This document shows, one piece after another, positions 41,614 through 54,804 of a stretch of 64,000 nt of DNA (the stretch's first letter is position 1; each line of letters starts with the position of its first letter). Location of the stretch: positions 38,434 to 102,433 of the forward strand of contig NZ_RYYV01000016.1 in assembly GCF_003977665.1 (NCBI RefSeq). Reading direction: 5' to 3'. The notes below the pieces were generated by a model that searched no databases, had not been told where the DNA came from, and saw nothing but the letters and a program-made list of their open reading frames with translations. The position numbers were made by a program, and so were the translations under genes. This DNA is from Dyella choica. Lineage in GTDB: Bacteria > Pseudomonadota > Gammaproteobacteria > Xanthomonadales > Rhodanobacteraceae.

Positions 41614-43413
41614 TTAAAGCGGCGCGCAGTGTTTCTCCAGCCATGCCAGATCCGCATCTTCCAGCAAGGGCGCCAACGCGGCGCGCACGCTGGCGTGGTA
41701 GTCGTCCAGCCAGGCCCGTTCTTCCGGGCCCAGCAGGCCCGGCTCGAGCGCGCGGCGGTCGAACGGGCAGAGGGTGAGCGTTTCGAAGGCGTAGAACTCG
41801 CCGAATTCGGTCTGTTCGGCCTCGACCACCACGGCAAGGTTCTCGTGGCGGATGCCGTGGCGGGCGGGCTTGTACAGACCTGGCTCGATCGAGGTGATCA
41901 TGCCCGGTTCGAGCGGGACCAGGGTGGCGCCGGACGTCGGCACGCGGATGCTCTGCGGGCCTTCATGCACGTTCAGGAAGTAGCCCACGCCATGGCCAGT
42001 GCCGTGGCCATAATCCATGCCGCTGGCCCATAGCGGCGCGCGGGCCAGGGCGTCTAGCTGCTGGCCGCTGGCGCCTTTGGGAAAGCGGGCGCGGGATAGC
42101 GCGATCATGCCCTTCATCACCAGGGTGGCATCGCGCCGCTGTTCGGAGGTGGTCGGTCCCAGCGCCAGCACGCGCGTGATGTCGGTGGTGCCGCCCAGGT
42201 ACTGGCCGCCGGAATCGACCAGCAGCAGGCCATGGCGCTGCAAGCTGTCGTGGGCTTCGGGCGTGGCGCGATAGTGCGGCAGCGCGCCGTTTTCCATGTA
42301 GCCGGCGATGGTGGCGAAACTTTCGCCAATGAAATTGGGTTGCGCCGAGCGCTCATCGCGCAGCAGCGCCGACACGTCCAGCTCGGTCTGCGTCATGCCG
42401 GCGGCAAGGCGCTCTTCCAGGCGGCGGAAGGCGCGCACCAGCGCGGCGCCATCCCGGCGCATCACTTCGCGCACGTGCTCCAGTTCGTTTTCGCTCTTGA
42501 CCGCTTTGAATGCGGTGGAAGGGTTGGCGCCCTCGATGCGCTTCACATCGGCGGCGACAGCCTTGAGCACATCGCTTACGACATAGCTGGGATCGAACAA
42601 CAACGTGTCAGCCGCTCTCAATTCGCCCAGTGCATCGCCCAGGGTGGCGTAGTTGGCGACATAGACCCCATCGGCGATCAATGCGGCGACCACTTCGTCA
42701 TTGAGCTTGTCCCGATCGACAAACAGCGTGGCCGGTCCGGACGATCGCACCAGCAGGTGGGCCAGGAACACCGGATTGCACTCGACATCGCTGCCGCGCA
42801 GGTTGGTAAGCCAGGCAATGTCGTCCAGGCTGGAGACGAGATGGTGCGTGGCGTGCTGCTTGCGCATGGCGCTGCGCAGCTTCTCGAATTTTTCCGCGCG
42901 GGTGGCGCCGGCGTAGCCGGCCGGATGTTCGAACACCGGCGCATGGGGCAGGGCGGGGCGGTCGCGCCAGGCCATGCCCGGCAAATCCAGGTCAACGCGC
43001 AGACTGGCACCGGCCGCGCCGAGCAGGCTCTCAGTCTGCCGTTGCATGGCCACCGACAGGCTATCGCCGGCTATGGCCGCCACTTCGCCCTGATGCAGAT
43101 GTTGCTGCAACCAGGTCAGATGTTCGTTCGCTTGTCCGGGGCGCTGCTTCATCAGTGCGATACCACCGCCCGCAAGCTGTTGTTCGGCCTGCGAGAAGTA
43201 GCGCGAATCGGTCCACAGCCCGGCCGTCTTGGCGGTAACCACGAGGGTGCCGGCCGAACCGTCGAAACCGGAAAGCCATGCGCGCGCCTGCCAATGCGCG
43301 GGCAGGTATTCGGACAAATGCGGGTCCGCGGTCGGAACGACGCAGGCGGCGACGCCGTGCTTGGCCATCGCCTCGCGCAAGGCGGCAATGCGGGCGGGAA
43401 TGGGAGTGCTCAT
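41614..43413 (-). CDS. Aminopeptidase P family protein (M24B, long form)
   Basis: Xaa-Pro aminopeptidase-type metalloenzyme. 599 aa from ATG 43413: two creatinase-N-like domains (about 5-160 and 165-300) and a pita-bread M24 domain (about 310-540). Metal ligands: Asp in LLVDSGGQYLGGTTDITR (two Asp), His in HGTGHGVGYFLNVHE, Glu in ITSIEPG and Glu in RHENLAVV. A C-terminal M24_C segment (from about 545) follows. The three-domain form matches eukaryotic cytosolic APP1 and its bacterial relatives rather than E. coli PepP. The start has a C-run and no clear Shine-Dalgarno. Confidence 0.93.
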   Translation of the reverse strand: MSTPIPARIAALREAMAKHGVAACVVPTADPHLSEYLPAHWQARAWLSGFDGSAGTLVVTAKTAGLWTDSRYFSQAEQQLAGGGIALMKQRPGQANEHLTWLQQHLHQGEVAAIAGDSLSVAMQRQTESLLGAAGASLRVDLDLPGMAWRDRPALPHAPVFEHPAGYAGATRAEKFEKLRSAMRKQHATHHLVSSLDDIAWLTNLRGSDVECNPVFLAHLLVRSSGPATLFVDRDKLNDEVVAALIADGVYVANYATLGDALGELRAADTLLFDPSYVVSDVLKAVAADVKRIEGANPSTAFKAVKSENELEHVREVMRRDGAALVRAFRRLEERLAAGMTQTELDVSALLRDERSAQPNFIGESFATIAGYMENGALPHYRATPEAHDSLQRHGLLLVDSGGQYLGGTTDITRVLALGPTTSEQRRDATLVMKGMIALSRARFPKGASGQQLDALARAPLWASGMDYGHGTGHGVGYFLNVHEGPQSIRVPTSGATLVPLEPGMITSIEPGLYKPARHGIRHENLAVVVEAEQTEFGEFYAFETLTLCPFDRRALEPGLLGPEERAWLDDYHASVRAALAPLLEDADLAWLEKHCAPL

Positions 43414-43457
43414 GGGGGGGATGGTAGCAGGGGTCCTGCTGGGCGTTGGGGGGCGCC

Positions 43458-44046
43458 CCAACATCCCCCGTTTTTCGTTCCCGCACAGTTGCTGAATTTC
43501 GTATCTGGCAGCATTGCCTGCGGCGCTTTCGGTCCCTAAAGGGACCGAGTCACTTTTCTTTGCTGGCCCAAAGAAAAGTAACCCAAAGAAACGGCCTCAA
43601 GAGCGTGCGGCACTGCCCAGGTTACAAGCCTGAAGCATGCCGCCATGCTTTGATCGATGGCGGGCCAAGCTTCTGCAGCGCCGCTATACCGCGAGGCGTC
43701 GGGGCGCTGAGGGCTTAAAGCGCGCCTGCCGATAGGTTGAGCTGTGCTGAGATCTGCCAGATCTTAAATCCTCAGCGCCTCGACGCCTCGCGGTATAGCG
43801 GGGGCTTTGAACCTGGGGCGAGCAACTTTCGATCTGGCGATGGACGTTCAGGCTTTTACTTTACCCATGCCAAGAGCCTTTTAGGCCATTTCTTTGGGTT
43901 ACTTTTCTTTGGGCCAGCAAAGAAAAGTGACTCGGTCGCTTGCGACCGAAAGCGCCGCAGGCAATGCATCACATGTGCGCGATACAGCAACCGTGCGAAG
44001 TCCAAAAACAGGACCGTTGGGGCCTACAACCCCCAACCCACGCCCC
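43458..44046. repeat. Nested palindromic element R3, full-length, upstream of cyoA
   Basis: Outer arms 43511-43591 and 43889-43967 are inverted complements (GCATTGCCTGCGGCGCTTTC, CACTTTTCTTTGCTGGCCCA, AAGTAACCCAAAGAAA). Inner arms 43681-43712 and 43770-43801 (CCGCTATACCGCGAGGCGTC) are also complements, and the spacers on each side are equal in length (about 88-90 bp) and faintly complementary. The whole 457-bp unit is thus a degenerate palindrome. Flanks (CCCAAC, CGCACnGTTGCTG) are shared with copies at 34640-34860 and 63811-63950. It has no transposase or convincing gene. Confidence 0.88.
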
Positions 44047-44170
44047 ACCCGCGACATTCTGTCGGGCAGCCTCCGCGACCCGCGGGCTAGTCACAGCTTG
44101 CTGCGGCGCGATATTCTATATGAGTCGTTCCCCACGACACCTCCCAATCAGTCCTTCTTAAGAGTCGTTC

Positions 44171-45100
44171 GTGAACAAACGTTCCCTCGTCTCCGCCGCG
44201 CGCTGGTCGTGCGCTGGCTTCGCTGCGCTGTTGCTCAGCGGCTGCAACCTGGAAGTCCTGTCGCCTGGCGGTGACATCGGCCTACAGGAAAAGTCCCTGA
44301 TCCTCATCGCCACGGGTTTGATGCTGCTGGTCGTGGTTCCGGTCATTGCCATGACCCTGATCTTCGCCTGGCGCTACCGTGCTTCCAATACCAAGGCCAC
44401 GTACGCGCCGAAGTGGTCGCATTCGACCGCGATCGAGGCGGTGGTATGGATCATTCCCTGCATCATCATCGCGATCCTCGGCACCATCACCTGGCGCAGC
44501 ACGCATGCGCTGGATCCGTACAAGCCGCTGGAACATCAGGCCAAGCCGATCACCATCCAGGCCGTGTCGATGGACTGGAAGTGGGTGTTCATCTATCCGC
44601 AATACGGTGTGGCGAGCGTCAACGAACTGGCCATGCCGACCGACGTGCCGGTGCATTTCGAGATCACTTCCGACTCGGTGATGAACGCCTTCTTCATTCC
44701 GCAGCTGGGCAGCCAGATCTACGCCATGGCAGGCATGGAGACGCAGCTCAACCTGATCGCGAACAAGCCGGGCCAATATGCCGGCCTGTCGAGCAATTAC
44801 AGTGGTGCAGGTTTTTCCGACATGCACTTCACCGCCATCGCAACTTCCCAACAGGGCTTCCAGGACTGGATCAACAAGGCCAAGGCCAGCCCGGCCAGCC
44901 TGGATGACCAGACCTATCACGCGCTGACCCAGCCGAGCGAAAAGATGCCGGTGACGTACTACGCCAACGTCAAGCCGGGCCTGTTCAACAGCATCATCGG
45001 CCAGTACATGGGCGATATGCAGATGGACAAGATCGGCGTCGAGCCGCAACAGGCCAGCGCCATTCCCTCGCACATCGATCACGCCAAGGCTGCGGAGTAG
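44171..45100 (+). CDS. cyoA: Cytochrome bo3 ubiquinol oxidase subunit II CyoA
   Basis: 309 aa lipoprotein subunit. Signal with lipobox LLLSGC (Cys25), two membrane helices (about 41-65 and 85-107), and a periplasmic cupredoxin domain (about 125-290) that lacks the CuA ligands, as expected for a quinol oxidase (VSMDWKWVFIYPQYGVASVNEL). GTG 44171 has AAGAG upstream. First gene of cyoABCD, downstream of the R3 element. The C-terminus carries the COX_ARM-type tail. Confidence 0.96.
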   Translation: MNKRSLVSAARWSCAGFAALLLSGCNLEVLSPGGDIGLQEKSLILIATGLMLLVVVPVIAMTLIFAWRYRASNTKATYAPKWSHSTAIEAVVWIIPCIIIAILGTITWRSTHALDPYKPLEHQAKPITIQAVSMDWKWVFIYPQYGVASVNELAMPTDVPVHFEITSDSVMNAFFIPQLGSQIYAMAGMETQLNLIANKPGQYAGLSSNYSGAGFSDMHFTAIATSQQGFQDWINKAKASPASLDDQTYHALTQPSEKMPVTYYANVKPGLFNSIIGQYMGDMQMDKIGVEPQQASAIPSHIDHAKAAE

Positions 45101-45103
45101 GCC

Positions 45104-47119
45104 ATGTTCGGAAAACTTTCTCTATCGGCCATTCCCTACCATGAGCCGATCATCATGGGCACCCTGCTGATGGTGTGCCTCGGTGGTGCGGCACTGCTTG
45201 GCTGGGTGACCTACCAGCGCAAGTGGGGCTATCTGTGGACCGAATGGTTCACTACCGTCGATCACAAGCGCATCGGCATCATGTACGGCATCCTGGCGAT
45301 AGTGATGCTGGTGCGCGGCTTCGCCGACGCCATCATGATGCGCGCCCAGCAGGCGGTCGCCTCGGCGGACGCGGCCGGTTACCTGCCGCCGCATCACTAT
45401 GATCAGATCTTCACCGCGCACGGCGTGATCATGATCTTCTTCGTGGCCATGCCGTTCGTGGTGGGCCTGATGAACCTGGTGGTGCCGCTGCAGATCGGCG
45501 CGCGCGACGTGGCCTATCCGTTCCTGAACTCGCTCAGCTACTGGCTCACCGCTTCGGGTGTGGTGCTGGTGATGCTGTCGATGTTCGTGGGCGATTTCGC
45601 CGCCACCGGCTGGCTGGCCTATCCGCCGCTGTCGGAGCTCAAATTCAGCCCCACCGTGGGCGTGGATTACTACATCTGGGCGCTGCAGCTATCCGGCCTG
45701 GGCACCACGCTCAGCGGCATCAACTTCATCGTGACCATCCTGCGCATGCGCACGCCTGGCATGAAGCTGATGCAGATGCCGGTGTTCACCTGGACCGCGC
45801 TGGTCACCAACATCCTGATCGTGGCGGCGTTCCCGGTGCTGACCGTGGCGCTGGCGCTGCTGGCGGCCGACCGTTACCTGGACATGCACTTCTTCACCAA
45901 TGAGCTTGGCGGCAACGCCATGCTGTACATCAACCTGATCTGGATCTGGGGCCACCCGGAGGTCTACATCCTGATCCTGCCGTGCTTCGGCGTGTTCTCC
46001 GAGGTCGTGGCCACGTTCTCGGGCAAGCCGCTGTTCGGCTACAAGTCGATGGTGTACGCCACCGCGGGAATTGGCGTGGCGTCCTTCGTGGTGTGGTTGC
46101 ACCACTTCTTCACCATGGGGTCGGGCGCGGACGTGAATGCCTTCTTCGGCATTTCGACCATGATCATCTCGATCCCCACCGGCGTGAAGCTGTTCAACTG
46201 GCTGTTCACCATGTATCGCGGCCGCATCCAGTTCAACTTGCCGATGATGTGGACGGTGGCGTTCATGGTCACCTTCACCATCGGCGGCATGACCGGTGTG
46301 TTGCTGGCGGTGCCGGGTGCGGACTTCGTGCTGCACAACAGCCTGTTCCTGATCGCGCACTTCCATAACGTGATCATCGGCGGCGTGCTGTTCGGCATCT
46401 TTGCCGCGGTCAACTACTGGTTCCCGAAGGCTTTCGGCTTCAAGCTGGAGGAACGCTGGGGCAAGGCTTCGTTCTGGTGCTGGGTGGTCGGCTTCTACCT
46501 GGCCTTCATGCCGCTGTACGTGCTGGGCTTGATGGGCATGACGCGCCGCATGAACCACTACGCGAATCCGGCCTGGCAGCCGTACCTGATCGTGGCAGCC
46601 GTGGGCGCCGTGTTCATCGCGCTGGGCATCGGCTTCATGCTGCTGCAGTTCGCGGTAAGCATCCGCAACCGCGCCGAGAACCGCGATCTCACCGGCGATC
46701 CGTGGGGCGGACGCACGCTGGAGTGGGCTACCAGCTCGCCGGCGCCGTTCTACAACTTCGCAGTGTTGCCGAAAGTGGAGGAGCTGGATCAGTTCTGGGC
46801 GGACAAGGAGCACAAGCGCGCCTATCCGAGCCATGCGCGCTACGCAGACATCCACATGCCGCGCAACACCGGTGCGGGCCTGATCATGGCGGCTTTCGGT
46901 ACCGTGCTTGGCTTTGCCATGGTGTGGCACATCTGGTGGCTTGCCATTGGCGGCCTGCTCGGCATGGTGGGCACTTTTGTCGTCCGCGCCTTCGACACCG
47001 ACGTGGATTACTACGTACCGGGCGCCGAGGTCGAGAAGATCGAGCGCGCACGCCTGGTGCCGCTCAACAAGCTGATCCAAAACGTGGGCCCGGCGTCGGC
47101 CGGCGAGAAGGTGGCTTAA
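45104..47119 (+). CDS. cyoB: Cytochrome bo3 ubiquinol oxidase subunit I CyoB
   Basis: 671 aa catalytic subunit of the heme-copper oxidase. Heme and CuB ligands are visible: [18 protein letters not shown], the His-Tyr pair in [21 protein letters not shown], and [12 protein letters not shown]. About 15 helices, as in E. coli CyoB. The N-terminal [14 protein letters not shown] motif is conserved. Confidence 0.98.
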   Translation: MFGKLSLSAIPYHEPIIMGTLLMVCLGGAALLGWVTYQRKWGYLWTEWFTTVDHKRIGIMYGILAIVMLVRGFADAIMMRAQQAVASADAAGYLPPHHYDQIFTAHGVIMIFFVAMPFVVGLMNLVVPLQIGARDVAYPFLNSLSYWLTASGVVLVMLSMFVGDFAATGWLAYPPLSELKFSPTVGVDYYIWALQLSGLGTTLSGINFIVTILRMRTPGMKLMQMPVFTWTALVTNILIVAAFPVLTVALALLAADRYLDMHFFTNELGGNAMLYINLIWIWGHPEVYILILPCFGVFSEVVATFSGKPLFGYKSMVYATAGIGVASFVVWLHHFFTMGSGADVNAFFGISTMIISIPTGVKLFNWLFTMYRGRIQFNLPMMWTVAFMVTFTIGGMTGVLLAVPGADFVLHNSLFLIAHFHNVIIGGVLFGIFAAVNYWFPKAFGFKLEERWGKASFWCWVVGFYLAFMPLYVLGLMGMTRRMNHYANPAWQPYLIVAAVGAVFIALGIGFMLLQFAVSIRNRAENRDLTGDPWGGRTLEWATSSPAPFYNFAVLPKVEELDQFWADKEHKRAYPSHARYADIHMPRNTGAGLIMAAFGTVLGFAMVWHIWWLAIGGLLGMVGTFVVRAFDTDVDYYVPGAEVEKIERARLVPLNKLIQNVGPASAGEKVA

Positions 47120-47122
47120 TCC

Positions 47123-47752
47123 ATGAGTACCGCAATTACCGCTAACCACGGCGCCATCGCACACGGCGGCGCCCACGAGCACGAGCACCACGACGACGGT
47201 TCCAAGACCTTGCTGGGTTTCTGGATCTACCTGATGAGCGACTGCCTGATCTTCTCGGGCCTGTTCGCCACGTTCGCCGTGCTGGGGCATGCCACCGCCG
47301 GTGGCCCGAGCGGCAAGGAGCTGTTCGATCTGAAATTCGTGTTTGGCGAAACCATGCTGCTGCTGGTCAGCAGCTTCACCTTTGGCTTGGGCATGCTGAA
47401 CATGCATGCCGGCCATCGCAACAAGGTGATCGCCTGGTTGTTCGTCACGTTCCTGTTCGGCGCGGGCTTCGTGGGCATGGAAGTCTACGAATTCCATCAC
47501 CTGGTCGTGTTCGAACACGCCGGGCCGAGCCGCAGTGCGTTCCTATCCGCGTATTTCGGCCTGGTCGGTACCCACGGCCTGCACGTCACCTCCGGCCTGA
47601 TCTGGCTGGTGGCGATGATGGTCATGGTCGGCAAGTTCGGCCTCAATGACGCCGTGCAGCGCCGTCTGTCGTGCCTGAGCCTGTTCTGGCACTTCCTGGA
47701 CCTGGTGTGGATCTGCGTGTTCAGTTTTGTCTATCTGTTCGGAGTGCTCTGA
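47123..47752 (+). CDS. cyoC: Cytochrome bo3 ubiquinol oxidase subunit III CyoC
   Basis: 209 aa with five helices after a His-rich N-terminus ([16 protein letters not shown]). [25 protein letters not shown] and [19 protein letters not shown] are typical of subunit III. Starts three bases after cyoB. Confidence 0.97.
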   Translation: MSTAITANHGAIAHGGAHEHEHHDDGSKTLLGFWIYLMSDCLIFSGLFATFAVLGHATAGGPSGKELFDLKFVFGETMLLLVSSFTFGLGMLNMHAGHRNKVIAWLFVTFLFGAGFVGMEVYEFHHLVVFEHAGPSRSAFLSAYFGLVGTHGLHVTSGLIWLVAMMVMVGKFGLNDAVQRRLSCLSLFWHFLDLVWICVFSFVYLFGVL

Positions 47753-47754
47753 AG

Positions 47755-48126
47755 ATGTCGAGCCAGCATGGTCATTCTGACGCCCACCAGCACCACGCCC
47801 ACGGCAGCCTGAAGAGCTATGTCGTTGGTTTCGCCCTGTCGCTGATTCTTACGCTGCTGTCGTTCGGCTGCGTGATGAGCGGGGCGGTACCGCAGCACCT
47901 GGTGGTGCCGGGCATCGTGGTGTTCTGCATCGCGCAGTTGCTGGTGCAACTGGGCTTCTTCCTGCACATGAGTGCGGCCCCGGGGCAGCGCGACAACCTG
48001 TCGATCGGTGTGTTCACCCTGCTGATCATCGCCATCGTGGTGGTGGGCTCGCTATGGGTGATGCACAACATGAACCTGTACATGATGCATCCGATGATGC
48101 AGTCGACCTCCTCGAGCATCGGCTAA
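47755..48126 (+). CDS. cyoD: Cytochrome bo3 ubiquinol oxidase subunit IV CyoD
   Basis: 123 aa with three helices (about 22-42, 50-72 and 82-105). ATG 47755 follows the cyoC stop by two bases, with a GAAG ribosome site. His-rich N-terminus (HGHSDAHQHHAHG). The heme O synthase gene cyoE does not follow; an R1 copy and pyrG come next. Confidence 0.94.
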   Translation: MSSQHGHSDAHQHHAHGSLKSYVVGFALSLILTLLSFGCVMSGAVPQHLVVPGIVVFCIAQLLVQLGFFLHMSAAPGQRDNLSIGVFTLLIIAIVVVGSLWVMHNMNLYMMHPMMQSTSSSIG

Positions 48127-48177
48127 ACGACAGCTCCCGATCCTGCCCGGTACCGCGGGCGGGATCGGTCGTAATCG

Positions 48178-48238
48178 CATGGGATGGCAATCCCAGCTTT
48201 CCGGGGTTCCAGATGCTGGGATTGGCATCCCAGCCTAC
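48178..48238. repeat. Dispersed palindromic repeat R1, dimeric copy
   Basis: TGGGATggcaATCCCAGC and GCTGGGATtggcATCCCAGCCTAC, after cyoD. The left GTAGGC end is degenerate. Confidence 0.88.
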
Positions 48239-48300
48239 TTTTTTGTGCCGTTTCGGCGCAGCCATCTCGCGGTTGGAACGATCTGCCGCTAAAATGCTGA

Positions 48301-50825
<2,525 letters not shown>

Positions 50826-50849
50826 GCTGACGACCCGAAGTTTTACCGC

Positions 50850-50909
50850 ATGGTTGTCGCGGTGCTGTTGGTGGCTATCGCGACCCTGCTGTTTTGGCTC
50901 TTCAAGTAA
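50850..50909 (+). CDS. Possible 19-aa membrane peptide between kdsA and eno
   Basis: ATG 50850 to TAA 50907-50909 encodes MVVAVLLVAIATLLFWLFK, a single membrane helix with a C-terminal Lys. It is in the same frame as kdsA; the eight codons between the kdsA TAA and this ATG are open and read ADDPKFYR. No clear ribosome binding site. It could be a leftover C-terminal anchor, a readthrough extension of KdsA, a small protein, or chance. Confidence 0.35.
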   Translation: MVVAVLLVAIATLLFWLFK

Positions 50910-50920
50910 TAACCGATTAG

Positions 50921-52231
<1,311 letters not shown>

Positions 52232-52251
52232 GCGAGGTCTGGTCTTAAACC

Positions 52252-52578
52252 ATGTTGCGTTGGGTCGCCTTGGTCCTGCTATTGATGCTGATTGGCCTGC
52301 AGCTTGAGCTGTGGTCCAATCACGGTGGCATGTCCGAGGTGGCCAATTTGCGTGCTGCGGTCAAAAAGCAGCAGGACGAGAACGACAAGCTCACCCAGCG
52401 CAACCAGGCGCTCGCTGCGGACGTGAGTGATCTCAAGCACGGTGAGCAGGCGGTGGAAGCGCGTGCACGCGGTGAATTGGGTTTGATCAAGCCGGGCGAG
52501 ACGTTCTATCAGGTGGTACCGAAGCCGGCGGCAAGCACGGCTGCGCCGGCGGCTGCAGCGACCACTGGCGCCAATTGA
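52252..52578 (+). CDS. ftsB: Cell division protein FtsB
   Basis: 108 aa with a short N-terminal helix (about 4-18, membrane anchor) and a coiled coil (about 30-68: LRAAVKKQQDENDKLTQRNQALAADV) then the FtsB motif EARARGELGLIKPGETFYQVV. Forms the FtsQLB divisome complex. Position after eno is typical; ispD and ispF, which usually follow, are not here. Confidence 0.95.
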   Translation: MLRWVALVLLLMLIGLQLELWSNHGGMSEVANLRAAVKKQQDENDKLTQRNQALAADVSDLKHGEQAVEARARGELGLIKPGETFYQVVPKPAASTAAPAAAATTGAN

Positions 52579-52602
52579 GCGTGATAGTTCACTAAAAGCC
52601 GC

Positions 52603-52669
52603 GTAGGCTGGGATGACAATCCCAGCAGCAGTACGTTGCAAAAAAGCTGGGATTGTCATCCCAGCCTAC
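52603..52669. repeat. Dispersed palindromic repeat R1, dimeric copy
   Basis: GTAGGCTGGGATgacaATCCCAGC, a 19-bp spacer, and GCTGGGATtgtcATCCCAGCCTAC, between ftsB and truD where ispD and ispF would be expected. Confidence 0.93.
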
Positions 52670-52690
52670 GATTGTCATCCCGGTCCAGCT

Positions 52691-53707
52691 ATGGCCTCTC
52701 CCGAAAACGAACTCCCTCGTGCCTACGGCACACCGCCTTTAACGGCAGCACTGCGCAGCATCCCCGAAGACTTCCGCGTCGAGGAAATTCTCGGTTACGA
52801 AGCCGACGGCGAGGGCGAGCACGCCCTGCTATGGGTGGAAAAGCGCGAAGCCAATACCGATTGGGTGGCGCGCGAATTGGCGCGCTACGCCGGCGTGTCG
52901 CCGATGAATGTCGGCTACGCGGGCTTGAAGGACCGGCATGCCGTGACGCGACAAGCGTTCACCGTGCAATTGCCCGGCAAAGCCGATCCGGACTGGAACG
53001 CTTTTCCCCACACGGAAGTGAAAGTGCTGAGCAGCGCACGCCACAAGCGCAAGCTCAAGCGCGGAGCCTTGCGCGGCAATCGGTTCGTGCTGGTGCTGCG
53101 TGATGTGCGCGGTGATCGGCTACGCACTGAAGAAGTGCTGCACGCCATTGCTGCCCGCGGCGTACCCAATTACTTCGGCGAGCAGCGTTTCGGGCGCGAA
53201 GGCGGCAACGTTGCGCAGGCGAGGGCGATGTTTGCCGGCCGCCGGGTCGATCGCGACAAGCGCTCGATCCTGCTGTCGGCTGCACGCTCGCAAGTTTTCA
53301 ACGGCGTACTGGCCGCGCGCGTGGAACGCGACGCATGGGACAAGCCGCTGCAAGGCGAAATCTGGTCGCTGGCCGGTTCGCGTTCCTGGTTTGGTCCGGA
53401 AGAGTTCGACGCCACGCTCGCCGCACGCCTGGCGCAAGGCGATATCCATCCCTCCGGCCCCCTATGGGGACAGGGTGAGCCGCCCGCTACCGCCACAGCA
53501 GGTGAGCTGGAGCGCAGTATTGCTGCGCAATACGCCGATCTCGCCGAAGGACTTGCCGCGGCACGCATGGATCAGGAACGCCGCCCATTGCGCCTCCTGC
53601 CGAAGAACCTTGAGTGGCATTGGGTGGATGAGGAAACGCTGCAACTGGCGTTTGAATTGCCAGCCGGCGCTTACGCCACGGTAGTGGTGCGCGAGCTGGT
53701 TTTGTAG
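52691..53707 (+). CDS. truD: tRNA pseudouridine(13) synthase TruD
   Basis: Makes pseudouridine 13 in tRNA-Glu. 338 aa from ATG 52691. Catalytic Asp in VGYAGLKDRHAVTRQ (about 78), with FRVEEILGYEADGEGEHALLWVEK at the N-terminus and the TRUD insertion domain after VPNYFGEQRFGREGGNV. Its TAG stop (53705-53707) lies in the left end of an R1 palindrome. Confidence 0.96.
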   Translation: MASPENELPRAYGTPPLTAALRSIPEDFRVEEILGYEADGEGEHALLWVEKREANTDWVARELARYAGVSPMNVGYAGLKDRHAVTRQAFTVQLPGKADPDWNAFPHTEVKVLSSARHKRKLKRGALRGNRFVLVLRDVRGDRLRTEEVLHAIAARGVPNYFGEQRFGREGGNVAQARAMFAGRRVDRDKRSILLSAARSQVFNGVLAARVERDAWDKPLQGEIWSLAGSRSWFGPEEFDATLAARLAQGDIHPSGPLWGQGEPPATATAGELERSIAAQYADLAEGLAAARMDQERRPLRLLPKNLEWHWVDEETLQLAFELPAGAYATVVVRELVL

Positions 53708-53731
53708 GCCGGGATTGTCATCCCGGCCTAC
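53704..53731. repeat. Dispersed palindromic repeat R1, monomer supplying two stops
   Basis: GTAGGCCGGGAT-tgtc-ATCCCGGCCTAC, a perfect 12-bp stem. The left end provides the truD stop on the plus strand (53705-53707) and the right end provides the stop of the converging gene on the minus strand (53728-53730). Confidence 0.95.
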
Positions 53732-54087
53732 GCGACGTCATGGGACAGGTCCTGGCGTGCGTCCACGTAAACCCAAGCCCGAGTTCCGGAAGCCATGGTC
53801 ACGGCGATACGCCGATAGTCGTCGACTTCGTATTCATCGGCTTGCGCCAGCTCGGTATCGGTGATGTCGAATACCGTGCCGCTGACGTGATCGGTTGGCA
53901 GGCCGGTAAACAACAGGATCGGATGGTGGGTCTTGCCACTGGCGGCCACCACCTCAGGATCGCTAATTTCGACCTCGGTTTGCACGTATCCGGCCAGTTG
54001 GTCGCGCTGGCCGGCCAGCGTGCGGCCGAAGGTGGCGAGCTGCACGTTTTCCTGCTGTAGGGTGCCGTAGGAAAATAGCTTGGGCAT
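53728..54087 (-). CDS. Gamma-glutamylcyclotransferase (AIG2-like) family protein
   Basis: 119 aa. The fold's signature N-terminus KLFSYGTLQQENVQ (YGTL loop) and ADEYEVDDYRRIAV (catalytic Glu in a DEYE motif, about 84-87) are present, with GTVFDITDTEL between. Members cyclise gamma-glutamyl groups or act on related amine bonds. Starts eight bases after the Smr gene stop, so it is the second gene of that unit. Its stop comes from R1. Confidence 0.85.
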   Translation of the reverse strand: MPKLFSYGTLQQENVQLATFGRTLAGQRDQLAGYVQTEVEISDPEVVAASGKTHHPILLFTGLPTDHVSGTVFDITDTELAQADEYEVDDYRRIAVTMASGTRAWVYVDARQDLSHDVA

Positions 54088-54095
54088 GGCTTCAT

Positions 54096-54641
54096 CTATC
54101 CTTTCAGCAGGACCACCACGGCGCCCGTGCCACCCTGCATCGGCCGCGCGGAAGCGAAAGCGATCACATCGTCACGGCGGCGCAGCAGGCGATCCGTCAA
54201 AGTCTTCAGCACCGGGCCGCTGGCTTTGGAGCGCAGGCCCTTGCCGTGCACGATGCGTACGCAGTGAAAGCCTTGTGCGGAGGCATGGGCAAGAAACTCC
54301 GCGATCGTCGCTTGCGCCGCCGCGGCGTTCATGTGGTGCAGATCGATATCGTCCTGCACGCTGAACTGCCCACGCTTGAGCTGGCGCAGCAGTTTCGGCG
54401 GATAGCCGTCGCGCAGATAGCTCAATTCCTCGCCCACTTCCATCAGGCCGGGGTCGAAGGCCATGTCCAGCAATTCGCCCGGGACGGCGGCCTCATCCGC
54501 TTCCAGCATGTGCGGGTACGGTTCCGGCTTGGGCGACTCCGGCGGCGGGGCGACCGGGTCGAACAGGCGTACCTCGCCGATGGCCTCGCGGAACAGGCGG
54601 CTGTCCTCGTCGCTCACAATGGCGGGGGGGCGGCGTTTCAT
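54096..54641 (-). CDS. Smr/MutS2 C-terminal domain protein
   Basis: 181 aa. An N-terminal charged region (MKRRPPAIVSDEDSRLFREA) is followed by an Smr domain (about 90-178): IDLHHMNAAAAQATIAEFLAHA, the HGKGLRSKASGPVLK glycine loop and QGGTGAVVVLLK. Stand-alone Smr proteins (YfcN/SmrB-like) are nickases or RNA endonucleases; SmrB cleaves mRNA at collided ribosomes. An ATG at 54650 is an alternative start. It is divergent from surE. Confidence 0.9.
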   Translation of the reverse strand: MKRRPPAIVSDEDSRLFREAIGEVRLFDPVAPPPESPKPEPYPHMLEADEAAVPGELLDMAFDPGLMEVGEELSYLRDGYPPKLLRQLKRGQFSVQDDIDLHHMNAAAAQATIAEFLAHASAQGFHCVRIVHGKGLRSKASGPVLKTLTDRLLRRRDDVIAFASARPMQGGTGAVVVLLKG

Positions 54642-54804
54642 GATCGCCATCGTAGCGAAAGCCATGCAGTGATGGTGAAGAGAAGGTCGTGGCAATCGGA
54701 AAAATCGCCGGTGAAACAAACGGTCGGCTCGGTTAGACTCCAAGGTCCAGGGCGCGTGTATCCCGCTACGCGGGCGCACGCCGATCACTAGTCTTGAACG
54801 GATC

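Noticed and set aside
44098..44122. cyo promoter (TTGCTG with TATTCT or TATATG)
   Set aside because: Spacing of 8 or 13 bases does not allow a standard -35/-10 pair.
45689..47518. 609-codon frame on the minus strand opposite cyoB and cyoC
   Set aside because: Shadow of the oxidase genes; composition is His/Gln/Arg-rich without a fold or ribosome binding site.
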